Source: Rhodospirillum sp. UBA1311
GTDB lineage: Bacteria > Pseudomonadota > Alphaproteobacteria > Rhodospirillales > Rhodospirillaceae
Reading direction: 5' to 3'
Length of the DNA: 8,309 nt
Assembly: GCA_002307145.1 (NCBI GenBank)
Contig: DBTR01000086.1
Span: 411 to 8,719, forward strand
Position 1 is the stretch's first letter; each line of letters begins with the position of its first letter. Below, one piece after another: positions 1 to 6,043 of this stretch. The notes beneath the pieces were generated by a model. The model was not told the DNA's origin, ran no database searches, and was given only the letters and a program-made list of their open reading frames with translations. The position numbers and the translations under genes were made by a program.

Positions 1-1452
1 CACATGCAGGAAGCCGGCGCGACCGCCGTGCAGGAACTCGCGTTCACCCTGGCCGACGGCCTGGAATACGCAAAGGCCGCCATCGCCACCGGCCTGCCGG
101 TCGATGCGTTCGCTCCGCGTCTGTCCTTCTTCTTCGCGATCGGCATGAACTTCTTCATGGAAATCGCCAAGCTCCGTGCCGCCCGTTACCTCTGGGCGAA
201 CATGATGAGCCAGTTCAACCCGAAGAAGAACGACTCGCTCGCTCTGCGCACCCACTGCCAGACCTCTGGCGTGTCGCTGACCGAAAAAGACCCCTACAAC
301 AACGTCATCCGCACCACCATCGAATGCATGGCGGCTGCTCTTGGCGGCACCCAGTCCCTGCACACCAATGCTCTGGACGAAGCGATTGCGCTGCCGACCC
401 CGTTCTCGGCCCGTATCGCCCGTAACACCCAGATCATCGTTCAGGAAGAGTCGGGCATCTGCAACACCGTCGACCCGATGGCCGGTTCCTACTACGTCGA
501 GAGCCTGACCCACTCGCTGATCGTCGAAGCCCAGAAGCTGATCGACGAAGTCGCCGATCTCGGCGGCATGGCGAAGGCGATCGAGTCCGGCATGCCGAAG
601 CTGAAGATCGAAGAGGCTGCGGCTCGCCGTCAGGCCGGCATCGATCGCGGCACCGAAGTCGTCGTTGGCGTGAACAAGTACAAGCTCGCCAAGGAAGAGC
701 CGATCGACATCCTCGACGTCGACAACACGGCGGTTCGTGAATCGCAGGTTGCTCGCCTCAAGCAGATCCGTGCGACCCGTGACGAGCAGGCCTGCCAGGC
801 CGCCCTCGACGCGATCACCAAGTCGACCGAGACCGGCCAGGGCAACATCCTCGATCTCGCCGTCACCGCGTCGCGCGCTCGCGCCACCGTCGGCGAAATC
901 TCCTACGCGATCGAAAAGGTCGTCGGCCGCTACAACGCTCAGATCCGCACCGTCTCCGGTGTGTACGGCGCCGCCTTCGAAGGCGATGCCGAGTTCGACG
1001 CGCTGAAGGTCGACATCGACGCCTTCGCTGAGAAGGAAGGCCGTCGTCCGCGTCTCCTGATCGTGAAGATGGGCCAGGACGGTCATGATCGTGGCCAGAA
1101 GGTGGTGGCTTCGGCCTTCGCCGACCTGGGCTTCGATGTCGACGTCGGTCCGCTGTTCCAGACCCCGGAAGAAGCCGCCAAGATGGCCGTCGAAAACGAC
1201 GTGCATGTCGTCGGCGTCTCCTCGCTGGCCGCTGGTCACAAGACCCTCGCCCCGGCCCTGATCGCCGAGATGAAGAAGCTCGGCGTGAAGAACCCGGTGG
1301 TGTTCTGCGGCGGCGTGATCCCGGCTCAGGACTACGACTTCCTGTTCAAGGCGGGCGTCAAGGCCGTGTTCGGCCCCGGCACCCACCTGCCGACCTGTGC
1401 CCGCAAGGTGCTGGACATCCTCAATGGCGCTCCGGCCGTCGCCGCCGAGTAA
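1..1452 (+). CDS. scpA: Methylmalonyl-CoA mutase, large/catalytic subunit (5'-truncated by window edge)
   Basis: This is the C-terminal 483 residues of adenosylcobalamin-dependent methylmalonyl-CoA mutase (also called MutB or McmA), which interconverts (R)-methylmalonyl-CoA and succinyl-CoA in the cytoplasm. The family is usually a little over 700 residues, so roughly 235 N-terminal residues lie off the left edge. The first codon is the His of the HMQEAGAT motif, which probably corresponds to an active-site His of the TIM barrel (family knowledge). The barrel end carries TQSLHTNALDEA near residue 118, typical of true MCM rather than ethylmalonyl-CoA mutase. The C-terminal B12 domain starts near residue 350. 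It has KMGQDGHDRG with the cobalt-ligating His at codon 1084-1086 (DxHxxG), then GVSSL (about 1213-1227) and GGVIP (from 1309), the usual base-off/His-on set. The gene uses CGT, GCT and GGT codons more than its neighbours, suggesting high expression. A strong terminator follows 27 bp after the stop. Confidence 0.96.
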   Translation, partial: HMQEAGATAVQELAFTLADGLEYAKAAIATGLPVDAFAPRLSFFFAIGMNFFMEIAKLRAARYLWANMMSQFNPKKNDSLALRTHCQTSGVSLTEKDPYNNVIRTTIECMAAALGGTQSLHTNALDEAIALPTPFSARIARNTQIIVQEESGICNTVDPMAGSYYVESLTHSLIVEAQKLIDEVADLGGMAKAIESGMPKLKIEEAAARRQAGIDRGTEVVVGVNKYKLAKEEPIDILDVDNTAVRESQVARLKQIRATRDEQACQAALDAITKSTETGQGNILDLAVTASRARATVGEISYAIEKVVGRYNAQIRTVSGVYGAAFEGDAEFDALKVDIDAFAEKEGRRPRLLIVKMGQDGHDRGQKVVASAFADLGFDVDVGPLFQTPEEAAKMAVENDVHVVGVSSLAAGHKTLAPALIAEMKKLGVKNPVVFCGGVIPAQDYDFLFKAGVKAVFGPGTHLPTCARKVLDILNGAPAVAAE

Positions 1453-1478
1453 TCGGCTTCGACACTGGAGTGAGAATG

Positions 1479-1508
1479 AGCACCGGGCTTCGGCCCGGTG
1501 CTTTTTTT
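1479..1508 (+). terminator. Rho-independent terminator of the methylmalonyl-CoA mutase gene
   Basis: A perfect 9-bp GC-rich stem (1480-1488 with 1493-1501) is closed by a TTCG tetraloop (1489-1492). It is extended by an A-T pair at 1479/1502 and followed by seven consecutive T residues (1502-1508). It starts 27 bp after the mutase stop codon, so it should separate the mutase from the permease downstream. Confidence 0.93.
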
Positions 1509-1551
1509 ATGTGCCCCACCGGTTTTGAAAGGTTCGCCACAAATTTACCTT

Positions 1552-1579
1552 GGCTTGTCGTTAACTTCGGCTTGCCGTT
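1552..1579 (+). repeat. Imperfect direct repeat upstream of the permease gene
   Basis: GGCTTGTCGTT (1552-1562) and GGCTTGCCGTT (1569-1579) match at 10 of 11 positions and are offset by 17 bp. They lie in the 1509-1679 spacer, which otherwise shows no gene, tRNA or strong hairpin. The second copy contains TTGCCG, which could be a weak -35 hexamer, with TACCGT 17 bp further on (1595-1600). Either a regulator-binding pair or chance is possible; the promoter reading is weak because the -10 match is only three of six. Confidence 0.35.
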
Positions 1580-1679
1580 TGCCGCCGTGCCCCCTACCGT
1601 CGTTCGGCCGCGAAATTGCAGGGGGCGATGACGCGGTCTCCCGGAGTTTTCCTGGAACACATAAAACGGTCTGGAATTC

Positions 1680-3356
1680 ATGACGATGAATCACTGTGCG
1701 GAAGCCGGGTTGCGACCCGGAATTCTCCCGTCACGGCTGGGCGCTTTGCTTGCGCGCGTTCCGGGGATGGGAATCTTGGTGGCGGCGTTGTTGGGGACGA
1801 TGCCGTCTGTCGGGTTTGCATCCGAGAGCGACGCGTTCGTCTACTCGACCGACCCGACCGCGCAGGCGATCGTCGGCGGCTTCCTTGCCGTGCTCTTCCT
1901 TTCGCTGATCGTCGAGGTGTTCCACAAGACCCTGGCGGTTGCGGGAATCACCGCCCTGATGCTCGTGGTCTCGATCGCGACGCCCTACCACATCATGGAT
2001 TTCGAGGCCGCCGTCGCCTCGGTCGACTGGAACGTGATCTTCCTCCTCGGCTCGATGATGCTCATCGTCGAGGTGCTGGCCACCACCAACCTGTTCGACT
2101 GGATGACCGCCCACATGGCCTATGCCGCCAAGGGCAAGGCGGTGCCGATGATGGCGATCATCGTGATCGGCTGCGGCCTGCTCTCGGCGGTGGCGGACAA
2201 CGTCACCACCGTGCTGTTCATGACGCCGGTGGTGGCGAAGGTCGCCCGCGCGTTGCGCATCTCGGTGTGGACCATCGCCCTGCCGATGATCATGGCCGCC
2301 AACATCGGCGGCACCGCGACCCTGATCGGAGATCCGCCGAACGTGATCATCGGCGTCGCCGCCGGGCTCCAGTTCATGGACTTCATCGTCTACCTCACCA
2401 TTCCGTCGCTGGTGATGCTGGGTGCGATGCTCTACGTCTCGATCTGGAACAGCCGCCGCGAACTCGCGGGCGCGCACGTGATGACCATGGGGGCGATCGG
2501 CGACGTCAAGATCGAGCATCCGATCACGCTCAAGTGGACTCTCTGGATGGTCGGGTTGATTTTCGTCGGCTTCTTCTCCCACAGCCTTACCCACCTGCCG
2601 GTGGGCATCGTCGCGTTCTGCGGCGCGGTGCTGACCATGGGCGGACGCCACGTGATCCAGCGCCGCCATGTCAGCGCCAAGGTCGCCGAGCATGCCTTCA
2701 CCCATTCGTTCGAGCGCGGCATCGAGTGGCTGACGCTCGGCTTCTTCATCTTCCTGTTCATGCTGATCAGCTCCGCCGAACACACCGGCCTGATCGGTAG
2801 CGCCGCGGCGCTGCTCCAGGACATGGTCGAGAAGGTGTCGACCGGCTTCGGCCTCGGCTGGCAGATCAAGCTGCTCGCGGCGGCCCTGATCATCCTCACC
2901 GCGAGCGCGGTGATTTCGGCGGCGGTGGACAACATTCCCTACACCATCGCCGCGGTGGCGATCGTCAAGGTGCTGATCACCAATCTCGACGCCGAGATCC
3001 TCGCGACCGGCGTCGATCCGGCGCAGCTCGTCACCAGTTCGGAAGTGCTGTGGTGGGCGCTCGCCTTCGGCGCGTGCCTCGGCGGCAACGGCACCCTGAT
3101 CGGCGCGTCGGCGAACGTCACCACCGTCGGCATTCTCGAAAAGGACGGCCATCACATGCCGTTCCTCCAGTTCCTCCGCTACGGCATGCCGATGATGGTG
3201 CTGTCCGTCGTGATCGCCGCCGGGTTCCTCTCGGGCTACATCATTCTCGGCGCCGCCGAGACCAACCTCATCGGCGCGATGATCCTCGGCGTCCTGATCC
3301 TCCTGCCGCTCTTGCGGCGGGTGCGCAGGCGCCTGCCGGGGGAGCTGAAACCCTAA
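1680..3356 (+). CDS. ArsB/NhaD-superfamily (P-protein/OCA2-like) inner-membrane ion permease
   Basis: This is a 558-residue polytopic membrane protein with about 12-13 hydrophobic segments, spread from residue 63 to 545. It shows the duplicated signature of the ArsB/NhaD/P-protein part of the ion-transporter superfamily. The first half has DNVTT (173-177) and GTATLIGDPPN (211-221). The second half has DNIP (417-420) and GGNGTLIGASAN (468-479). The last motif and the following PMMVLS stretch resemble the animal OCA2 P protein and its bacterial relatives more than classical ArsB. The N-terminus looks like a signal sequence: arginines at 19 and 26, a hydrophobic stretch 30-46, and a possible cleavage after Ala47 (GFA/SES). 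The C-terminal tail is basic. The substrate cannot be read from sequence: Na+/H+ exchange, arsenite or an organic anion are all family possibilities. No arsR or arsC lies beside it. The chosen ATG has only a poor GGA upstream; ATG 1686 is better spaced, while ATG 1767 would lose the basic part of the leader. Confidence 0.88.
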   Translation: MTMNHCAEAGLRPGILPSRLGALLARVPGMGILVAALLGTMPSVGFASESDAFVYSTDPTAQAIVGGFLAVLFLSLIVEVFHKTLAVAGITALMLVVSIATPYHIMDFEAAVASVDWNVIFLLGSMMLIVEVLATTNLFDWMTAHMAYAAKGKAVPMMAIIVIGCGLLSAVADNVTTVLFMTPVVAKVARALRISVWTIALPMIMAANIGGTATLIGDPPNVIIGVAAGLQFMDFIVYLTIPSLVMLGAMLYVSIWNSRRELAGAHVMTMGAIGDVKIEHPITLKWTLWMVGLIFVGFFSHSLTHLPVGIVAFCGAVLTMGGRHVIQRRHVSAKVAEHAFTHSFERGIEWLTLGFFIFLFMLISSAEHTGLIGSAAALLQDMVEKVSTGFGLGWQIKLLAAALIILTASAVISAAVDNIPYTIAAVAIVKVLITNLDAEILATGVDPAQLVTSSEVLWWALAFGACLGGNGTLIGASANVTTVGILEKDGHHMPFLQFLRYGMPMMVLSVVIAAGFLSGYIILGAAETNLIGAMILGVLILLPLLRRVRRRLPGELKP

Positions 3357-3368
3357 GGGGGAAAGGGC

Positions 3369-3398
3369 TTGGCCCGGGCCCGGCTCTTGCTCTACACT
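3369..3398 (+). promoter_or_regulatory. Candidate sigma-70-type promoter for the 136-aa/meaB/cheZ cluster
   Basis: TTGGCC (3369-3374) and TACACT (3393-3398) are separated by 18 bp, each matching four of six consensus positions, in the 84-bp gap after the permease stop. No T-tract terminator is visible after the permease, so read-through from upstream is also possible. A 10-bp perfect palindrome (GGCCCGGGCC, 3371-3380) overlaps the -35 element; it is probably a GC-content effect. Confidence 0.35.
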
Positions 3399-3440
3399 CG
3401 CGCTGCCTTTCCAAGTGCGATTGCGTTGTAAGTTGCGGAT

Positions 3441-3851
3441 ATGAGCTGGCTCCGAAACACCCTCCTGCGGCTGGTGATGTCGAAGGAGGCGCTTGAGAAG
3501 ATGGATGCCTATCATGGCGTCGCGCGGCCCGAGCCGACCGCCGACCCCGCAGCCGTGCAGCCGCCATCGCCGACCCCGCCGCCTGCGGCGCTCCCGGACT
3601 CGGCGCTGGCGCGCGCCGTCGACGACGTGGTGGCGCGGATCGCCAACGGCGAACAGATAGACCAGACGGGCCTGCGCCAGCCGGCCCCGGAGCGCGTCGA
3701 TCCGTCGATCGGTCGCGCTGCGTTGATACGAAAAGCCATGGCCGTCCACCGCGCCCAGCAGTCGGTCCTGGCCAATCTCGATGCGGAAACGCGACAGAAA
3801 TTAACCGAAGTCGCGATCCAGGCGTTTTTCAAGGACAAGCCGAAACCATAA
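3441..3851 (+). CDS. Uncharacterised 136-residue protein upstream of meaB
   Basis: I do not recognise this protein. It has three visible parts. An N-terminal amphipathic stretch (1-22) is rich in Leu, Arg and Lys. A Pro/Ala-rich flexible linker follows (about 30-52). The helical C-terminal half (about 54-131) is rich in Ala, Arg and Gln and ends in a Phe-Phe-Lys-containing basic tail. There is no signal peptide, transmembrane segment, Cys pair or nucleotide-binding motif, so a soluble or peripherally membrane-bound cytoplasmic protein is likely. Its codon pattern matches the neighbours, supporting a real gene. The stop lies 13 bp before the preferred meaB start, and the meaB ribosome-binding site begins at its last stop base, so the two are almost surely co-transcribed. 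The start is uncertain: ATG 3441 has no clear Shine-Dalgarno, while AAGGAGG at 3483-3489 sits 11 bp before an in-frame ATG at 3501. A role linked to MeaB is only inference from position. Confidence 0.75.
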   Translation: MSWLRNTLLRLVMSKEALEKMDAYHGVARPEPTADPAAVQPPSPTPPPAALPDSALARAVDDVVARIANGEQIDQTGLRQPAPERVDPSIGRAALIRKAMAVHRAQQSVLANLDAETRQKLTEVAIQAFFKDKPKP

Positions 3852-3857
3852 GGGGGA
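3851..3857 (+). promoter_or_regulatory. Ribosome-binding site that decides the meaB start
   Basis: AGGGGGA overlaps the stop of the upstream gene. It lies only one base from the first in-frame GTG (3859) but seven bases from the second GTG (3865). Spacing therefore favours initiation at 3865, two codons further in. Confidence 0.55.
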
Positions 3858-3864
3858 AGTGAAC

Positions 3865-4902
3865 GTGACGACGCTCAATACGACGCGGATGGTGACGCGA
3901 CAGGTCGGGCCGCAGTACGACGTCGACGAACTCTACGAGGGCGTCCTGGCGAGCAACACGCTCTCCCTCGCGCGGTCGATCACCCTGATCGAATCGCAGC
4001 GGCCGGATCACCGCGAGATCGCCGACCAGCTTCTCACCAAGCTCCTGCCGCACACCGGCAAGTCGCTGCGCATCGGCCTCTCGGGGGTGCCGGGCGCGGG
4101 CAAGTCGACCTTCACCGAGGCGTTCGGCACCTACATCACCGAGCAGGGCCATCGCATCGCGGTGCTCGCCATCGACCCCTCCAGCCCGAAGACCAAGGGC
4201 TCGATCCTCGGCGACAAGACCCGCATGGAGCATCTCGCCACCAATCCCAACGCCTACATCCGCCCGACCCCTTCGGGCACCACGCTTGGCGGCGTCGCGC
4301 GGCGCACCCGCGAGGCGATGCTGGTGTGCGAGGCGGCGGGCTACGACGTGATCCTGGTCGAGACCGTCGGCGTCGGCCAGTCCGAAGTCGCGGTGGCGCG
4401 GATGACCGACGTGTTCGTCCTGGTGCTGGTGCCGGGCGGCGGCGACGAACTCCAGGGTATCAAGAAGGGCATCGTCGAGCTTGCCGACGTCCTCGTCGTC
4501 AACAAGTGCGACGGCGACCTCGAAAAGGCGGCGGACCGCGCCAAGGGGGCCTACACCAACGCGCTCACCTTGCTCTACCCGTCGAACTCGAAATGGATTC
4601 CGCCGGTGCTGAAGGTTTCGTCGCTCCAGTCGAAGGGCATCGACACCACTTGGGAGACCCTTGAGGACTTCCAGGCGACGATGAAGGAAATCGGCAAGTT
4701 CGACGCGCGGCGGATGTCGCAGGCGCGCGACTGGATGTGGTCGGAAGTCGGCGACAACCTGATGGAAGCCCTGCGCGCCCATCCGGCGGTCAACGCGATG
4801 ATCGCAAGCCTCGAAGGTGAAGTCGCCCATTCTCGCGCGACTCCGTCGTCGGCGGCGAAGGCAATGATGGAAGCGTTCGTCAAAGGCAGCTATCGTCCCT
4901 GA
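3865..4902 (+). CDS. meaB: MeaB, GTPase chaperone of methylmalonyl-CoA mutase (ArgK/MeaB family)
   Basis: This is a 345-residue P-loop G3E-type GTPase, the usual length for MeaB. Known members bind methylmalonyl-CoA mutase, use GTP to gate adenosylcobalamin transfer and protect the enzyme from inactivation. Counting from the GTG at 3865, the motifs in order are Walker A GVPGAGKST (about 74-82), DPSS (105-108) with the following GSILGDKTRM switch region (112-121), ETVGVGQSE (166-174), and the base-specificity motif NKCDGD (213-218). A C-terminal helical region after residue 270 would form the dimerisation arm seen in the family. The MCM gene lies 2.4 kb upstream, separated by the permease, so the functional partner is local although the gene is not directly adjacent. 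The start at 3865 is chosen by ribosome-binding-site spacing; GTG 3859 and ATG 3889 are alternatives. Only 28 bp separate it from cheZ, with no terminator, which suggests co-transcription. Confidence 0.95.
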   Translation: MTTLNTTRMVTRQVGPQYDVDELYEGVLASNTLSLARSITLIESQRPDHREIADQLLTKLLPHTGKSLRIGLSGVPGAGKSTFTEAFGTYITEQGHRIAVLAIDPSSPKTKGSILGDKTRMEHLATNPNAYIRPTPSGTTLGGVARRTREAMLVCEAAGYDVILVETVGVGQSEVAVARMTDVFVLVLVPGGGDELQGIKKGIVELADVLVVNKCDGDLEKAADRAKGAYTNALTLLYPSNSKWIPPVLKVSSLQSKGIDTTWETLEDFQATMKEIGKFDARRMSQARDWMWSEVGDNLMEALRAHPAVNAMIASLEGEVAHSRATPSSAAKAMMEAFVKGSYRP

Positions 4903-4930
4903 CGTAACGATCGATTGGAGTGAGACCGGG

Positions 4931-5539
4931 ATGAGTGAATTGGGTGGCGACCGGGAAGCCGAAGTCCTCAAGCGCGAGCTTGTCGGGCTGTTCGAGCATA
5001 TCCAGAAGATCCGGCGCGAGATCGCGGCGATTCGCCGTCCTGGCGAATCGACCGACCGCTTCGACCAGATGAGCGATGAACTCGATGCGATCGTCGAGCA
5101 TACCGAGGCGGCGACCAACACGATCATGGAAAACGTCGAGGGAATCTCGGACGTCGTCAACGAAGTCCGCGAACTCACCGACAGCCCGAAGATCAACGCC
5201 GCGCTTGCCCGCGTCGACGACCACGCGGGCGAGATCTTCACCGCCTGTTCGTTCCAGGACATCACCGGCCAGCGCATCACCAAGGTGGTGCGCTCGCTGA
5301 AGTTCGTCGAGGAGCGGGTCAACGCCCTGATCGGGATGTGGGGCCGCGACGCGCTCGCGACTGCCGACGCCGCCGGCGACACGCCCAAGGACGCCGATGC
5401 CGCCCTCCTCAACGGTCCGCAACTCGCGGGCCAAGGGGTGTCGCAAGACGACGTCGATCGCCTCCTGAACGGCGGCAAGGCTGCGCCTGCGGCCGAGAGT
5501 CATGTCGGCCAGGACGATATCGACAAACTGTTTCCCTGA
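4931..5539 (+). CDS. cheZ: CheZ-family chemotaxis protein phosphatase with two C-terminal docking motifs
   Basis: This 202-residue, mainly helical protein is related to CheZ, which dephosphorylates CheY-P and resets the flagellar motor signal. The key stretch CSFQDITGQRITKVV (106-120) matches the CheZ active-site helix. Asp110 and Gln114 have the same four-residue spacing as the known D143/Q147 pair of Escherichia coli CheZ, Gln being the catalytic residue. Residues 8-100 form long charged helices suited to the CheZ four-helix-bundle dimer. After a flexible Ala/Asp-rich linker (about 141-168) come SQDDVDRLLNGG (171-182) and the terminal GQDDIDKLFP (193-202). Both resemble the CheY-binding N-terminal peptide of FliM (SQAEIDALLNG in E. 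coli). The start ATG has GGAG ten bases upstream. No other chemotaxis gene is visible; the gene follows meaB by 28 bp. The family call is firm, but CheY being its substrate is inference. Confidence 0.88.
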   Translation: MSELGGDREAEVLKRELVGLFEHIQKIRREIAAIRRPGESTDRFDQMSDELDAIVEHTEAATNTIMENVEGISDVVNEVRELTDSPKINAALARVDDHAGEIFTACSFQDITGQRITKVVRSLKFVEERVNALIGMWGRDALATADAAGDTPKDADAALLNGPQLAGQGVSQDDVDRLLNGGKAAPAAESHVGQDDIDKLFP

Positions 5540-5553
5540 GCCCTCGAACCCTG

Positions 5554-5571
5554 CGCCGGGAGGCGGTTTTT
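5554..5571 (+). terminator. Weak candidate terminator after cheZ
   Basis: CGCC (5554-5557) pairs with GGCG (5562-5565) around a GGGA loop. One G follows, then five T residues (5567-5571). The stem is only four pairs, so termination would be partial at best. It ends three bases before the -35 box of the rpmB promoter. Confidence 0.35.
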
Positions 5572-5574
5572 CTC

Positions 5575-5603
5575 TTGACGCATGCCGGTTCGACCTGTAG
5601 AAC
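5575..5603 (+). promoter_or_regulatory. Probable housekeeping promoter of rpmB
   Basis: TTGACG (5575-5580) and TAGAAC (5598-5603) are separated by an ideal 17 bp, matching consensus at five and four of six positions. Transcription would start around 5609-5612, leaving a leader of about 35 bases before the rpmB ATG. This is the best promoter in the window and fits a highly expressed ribosomal protein gene. Confidence 0.72.
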
Positions 5604-5607
5604 CACG

Positions 5608-5620
5608 GCCTCTTAGAGGC
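5608..5620 (+). repeat. 13-nt palindrome in the rpmB transcription-start/leader region
   Basis: GCCTCTTAGAGGC is a perfect inverted repeat with 6-bp arms and a single central T. It spans the predicted transcription start of rpmB. As DNA it could be an operator for a dimeric regulator. As RNA the arms leave too short a loop for a full hairpin, so at most a four-pair stem would form. Confidence 0.55.
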
Positions 5621-5645
5621 GTTACTTTTTCGGAAGGATTGTGTC

Positions 5646-5948
5646 ATGGCTCGTCGTTGCGCCATCACGGGTAAGGGTGTGCAGACCGGCAACAACGTCA
5701 GTCACGCCAACAACAGGACGCGTCGCCGTTTCCTGCCGAACCTCCAGGAAACCTCGCTGATCAGCGAAGGTCTGGGCGTTGCAGTGCGGATTCGGCTTTC
5801 GGTCAACGGCCTGCGTACGGTCGAACACAACGGCGGTCTCGACGCCTTCCTGATGTCGACCCCGAACGCGAAGCTGACCGACGAAACCCGCCGCCTGAAG
5901 CGCCGCCTGGTCAAGGCGATCGCGACCAAGGAAGCGAAGGCCGCGTAA
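5646..5948 (+). CDS. rpmB: 50S ribosomal protein bL28
   Basis: This 100-residue, strongly basic protein is bL28 of the large ribosomal subunit. It opens with MARRCAITGKG and continues with the conserved SHANNRTRRRFLPNLQ stretch (19-34), the usual bL28 signature. The C-terminal extension ending in a Lys/Ala-rich tail makes it longer than the about 78-residue E. coli protein, matching the alphaproteobacterial form. There is a single Cys (5) and no zinc-binding Cys pairs. The ATG has GAAGGA (5633-5638) seven bases upstream. It has its own promoter and leader, and a strong terminator follows 26 bp after the stop, so it looks monocistronic. Confidence 0.97.
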   Translation: MARRCAITGKGVQTGNNVSHANNRTRRRFLPNLQETSLISEGLGVAVRIRLSVNGLRTVEHNGGLDAFLMSTPNAKLTDETRRLKRRLVKAIATKEAKAA

Positions 5949-5974
5949 AGCGCCTGACCCGAGTTCAGAAGTTC

Positions 5975-6007
5975 AAACGGGCGTTCCCTCATCGGGAACG
6001 CCCGTTT
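5975..6007. terminator. Bidirectional terminator between rpmB and cobT
   Basis: A perfect 14-bp stem (5975-5988 with 5994-6007) encloses a five-base loop. The stem ends in A3 on one side and T3 on the other, followed on the plus strand by CGTTTG. Lying between convergent genes, with the cobT stop at 6044-6046, it can serve rpmB on the plus strand and cobT on the minus strand. The T tracts are short on both strands, but the stem is very stable. Confidence 0.85.
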
Positions 6008-6043
6008 CGTTTGTGCGGAAAAGATGCGGGCGCTGCCCCTGGC

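Noticed and set aside
1..1452. Ethylmalonyl-CoA mutase as the identity of the first gene
   Set aside because: The TQSLHTNALDEA and SARIARNTQ motifs are those of methylmalonyl-CoA mutase; ethylmalonyl-CoA mutases that I recall differ clearly in this region.
1616..2800. 394-codon plus-strand frame overlapping the permease in another phase
   Set aside because: It is Arg/Asp/Gly/His-rich off-frame translation, while the overlapping permease frame carries hydrophobic segments and signature motifs.
3371..3380. Perfect palindrome GGCCCGGGCC as an operator or terminator
   Set aside because: It has no loop and no following T tract, and short G/C palindromes are expected by chance in DNA of this composition.
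1731..3749. 672-codon open frame on the minus strand, antisense to the permease and the 136-aa gene
   Set aside because: The translation is low-complexity, rich in Arg, His, Asp and Gly, with no family motif. The plus-strand permease has clear conserved motifs over the same DNA. It is a GC-rich frame shadow.
3829..5478. 549-codon minus-strand frame opposite meaB and cheZ
   Set aside because: It is opposite two genes with catalytic motifs. Its own product is Ser/Arg-rich and then His/Arg/Asp-rich, without any recognisable domain.
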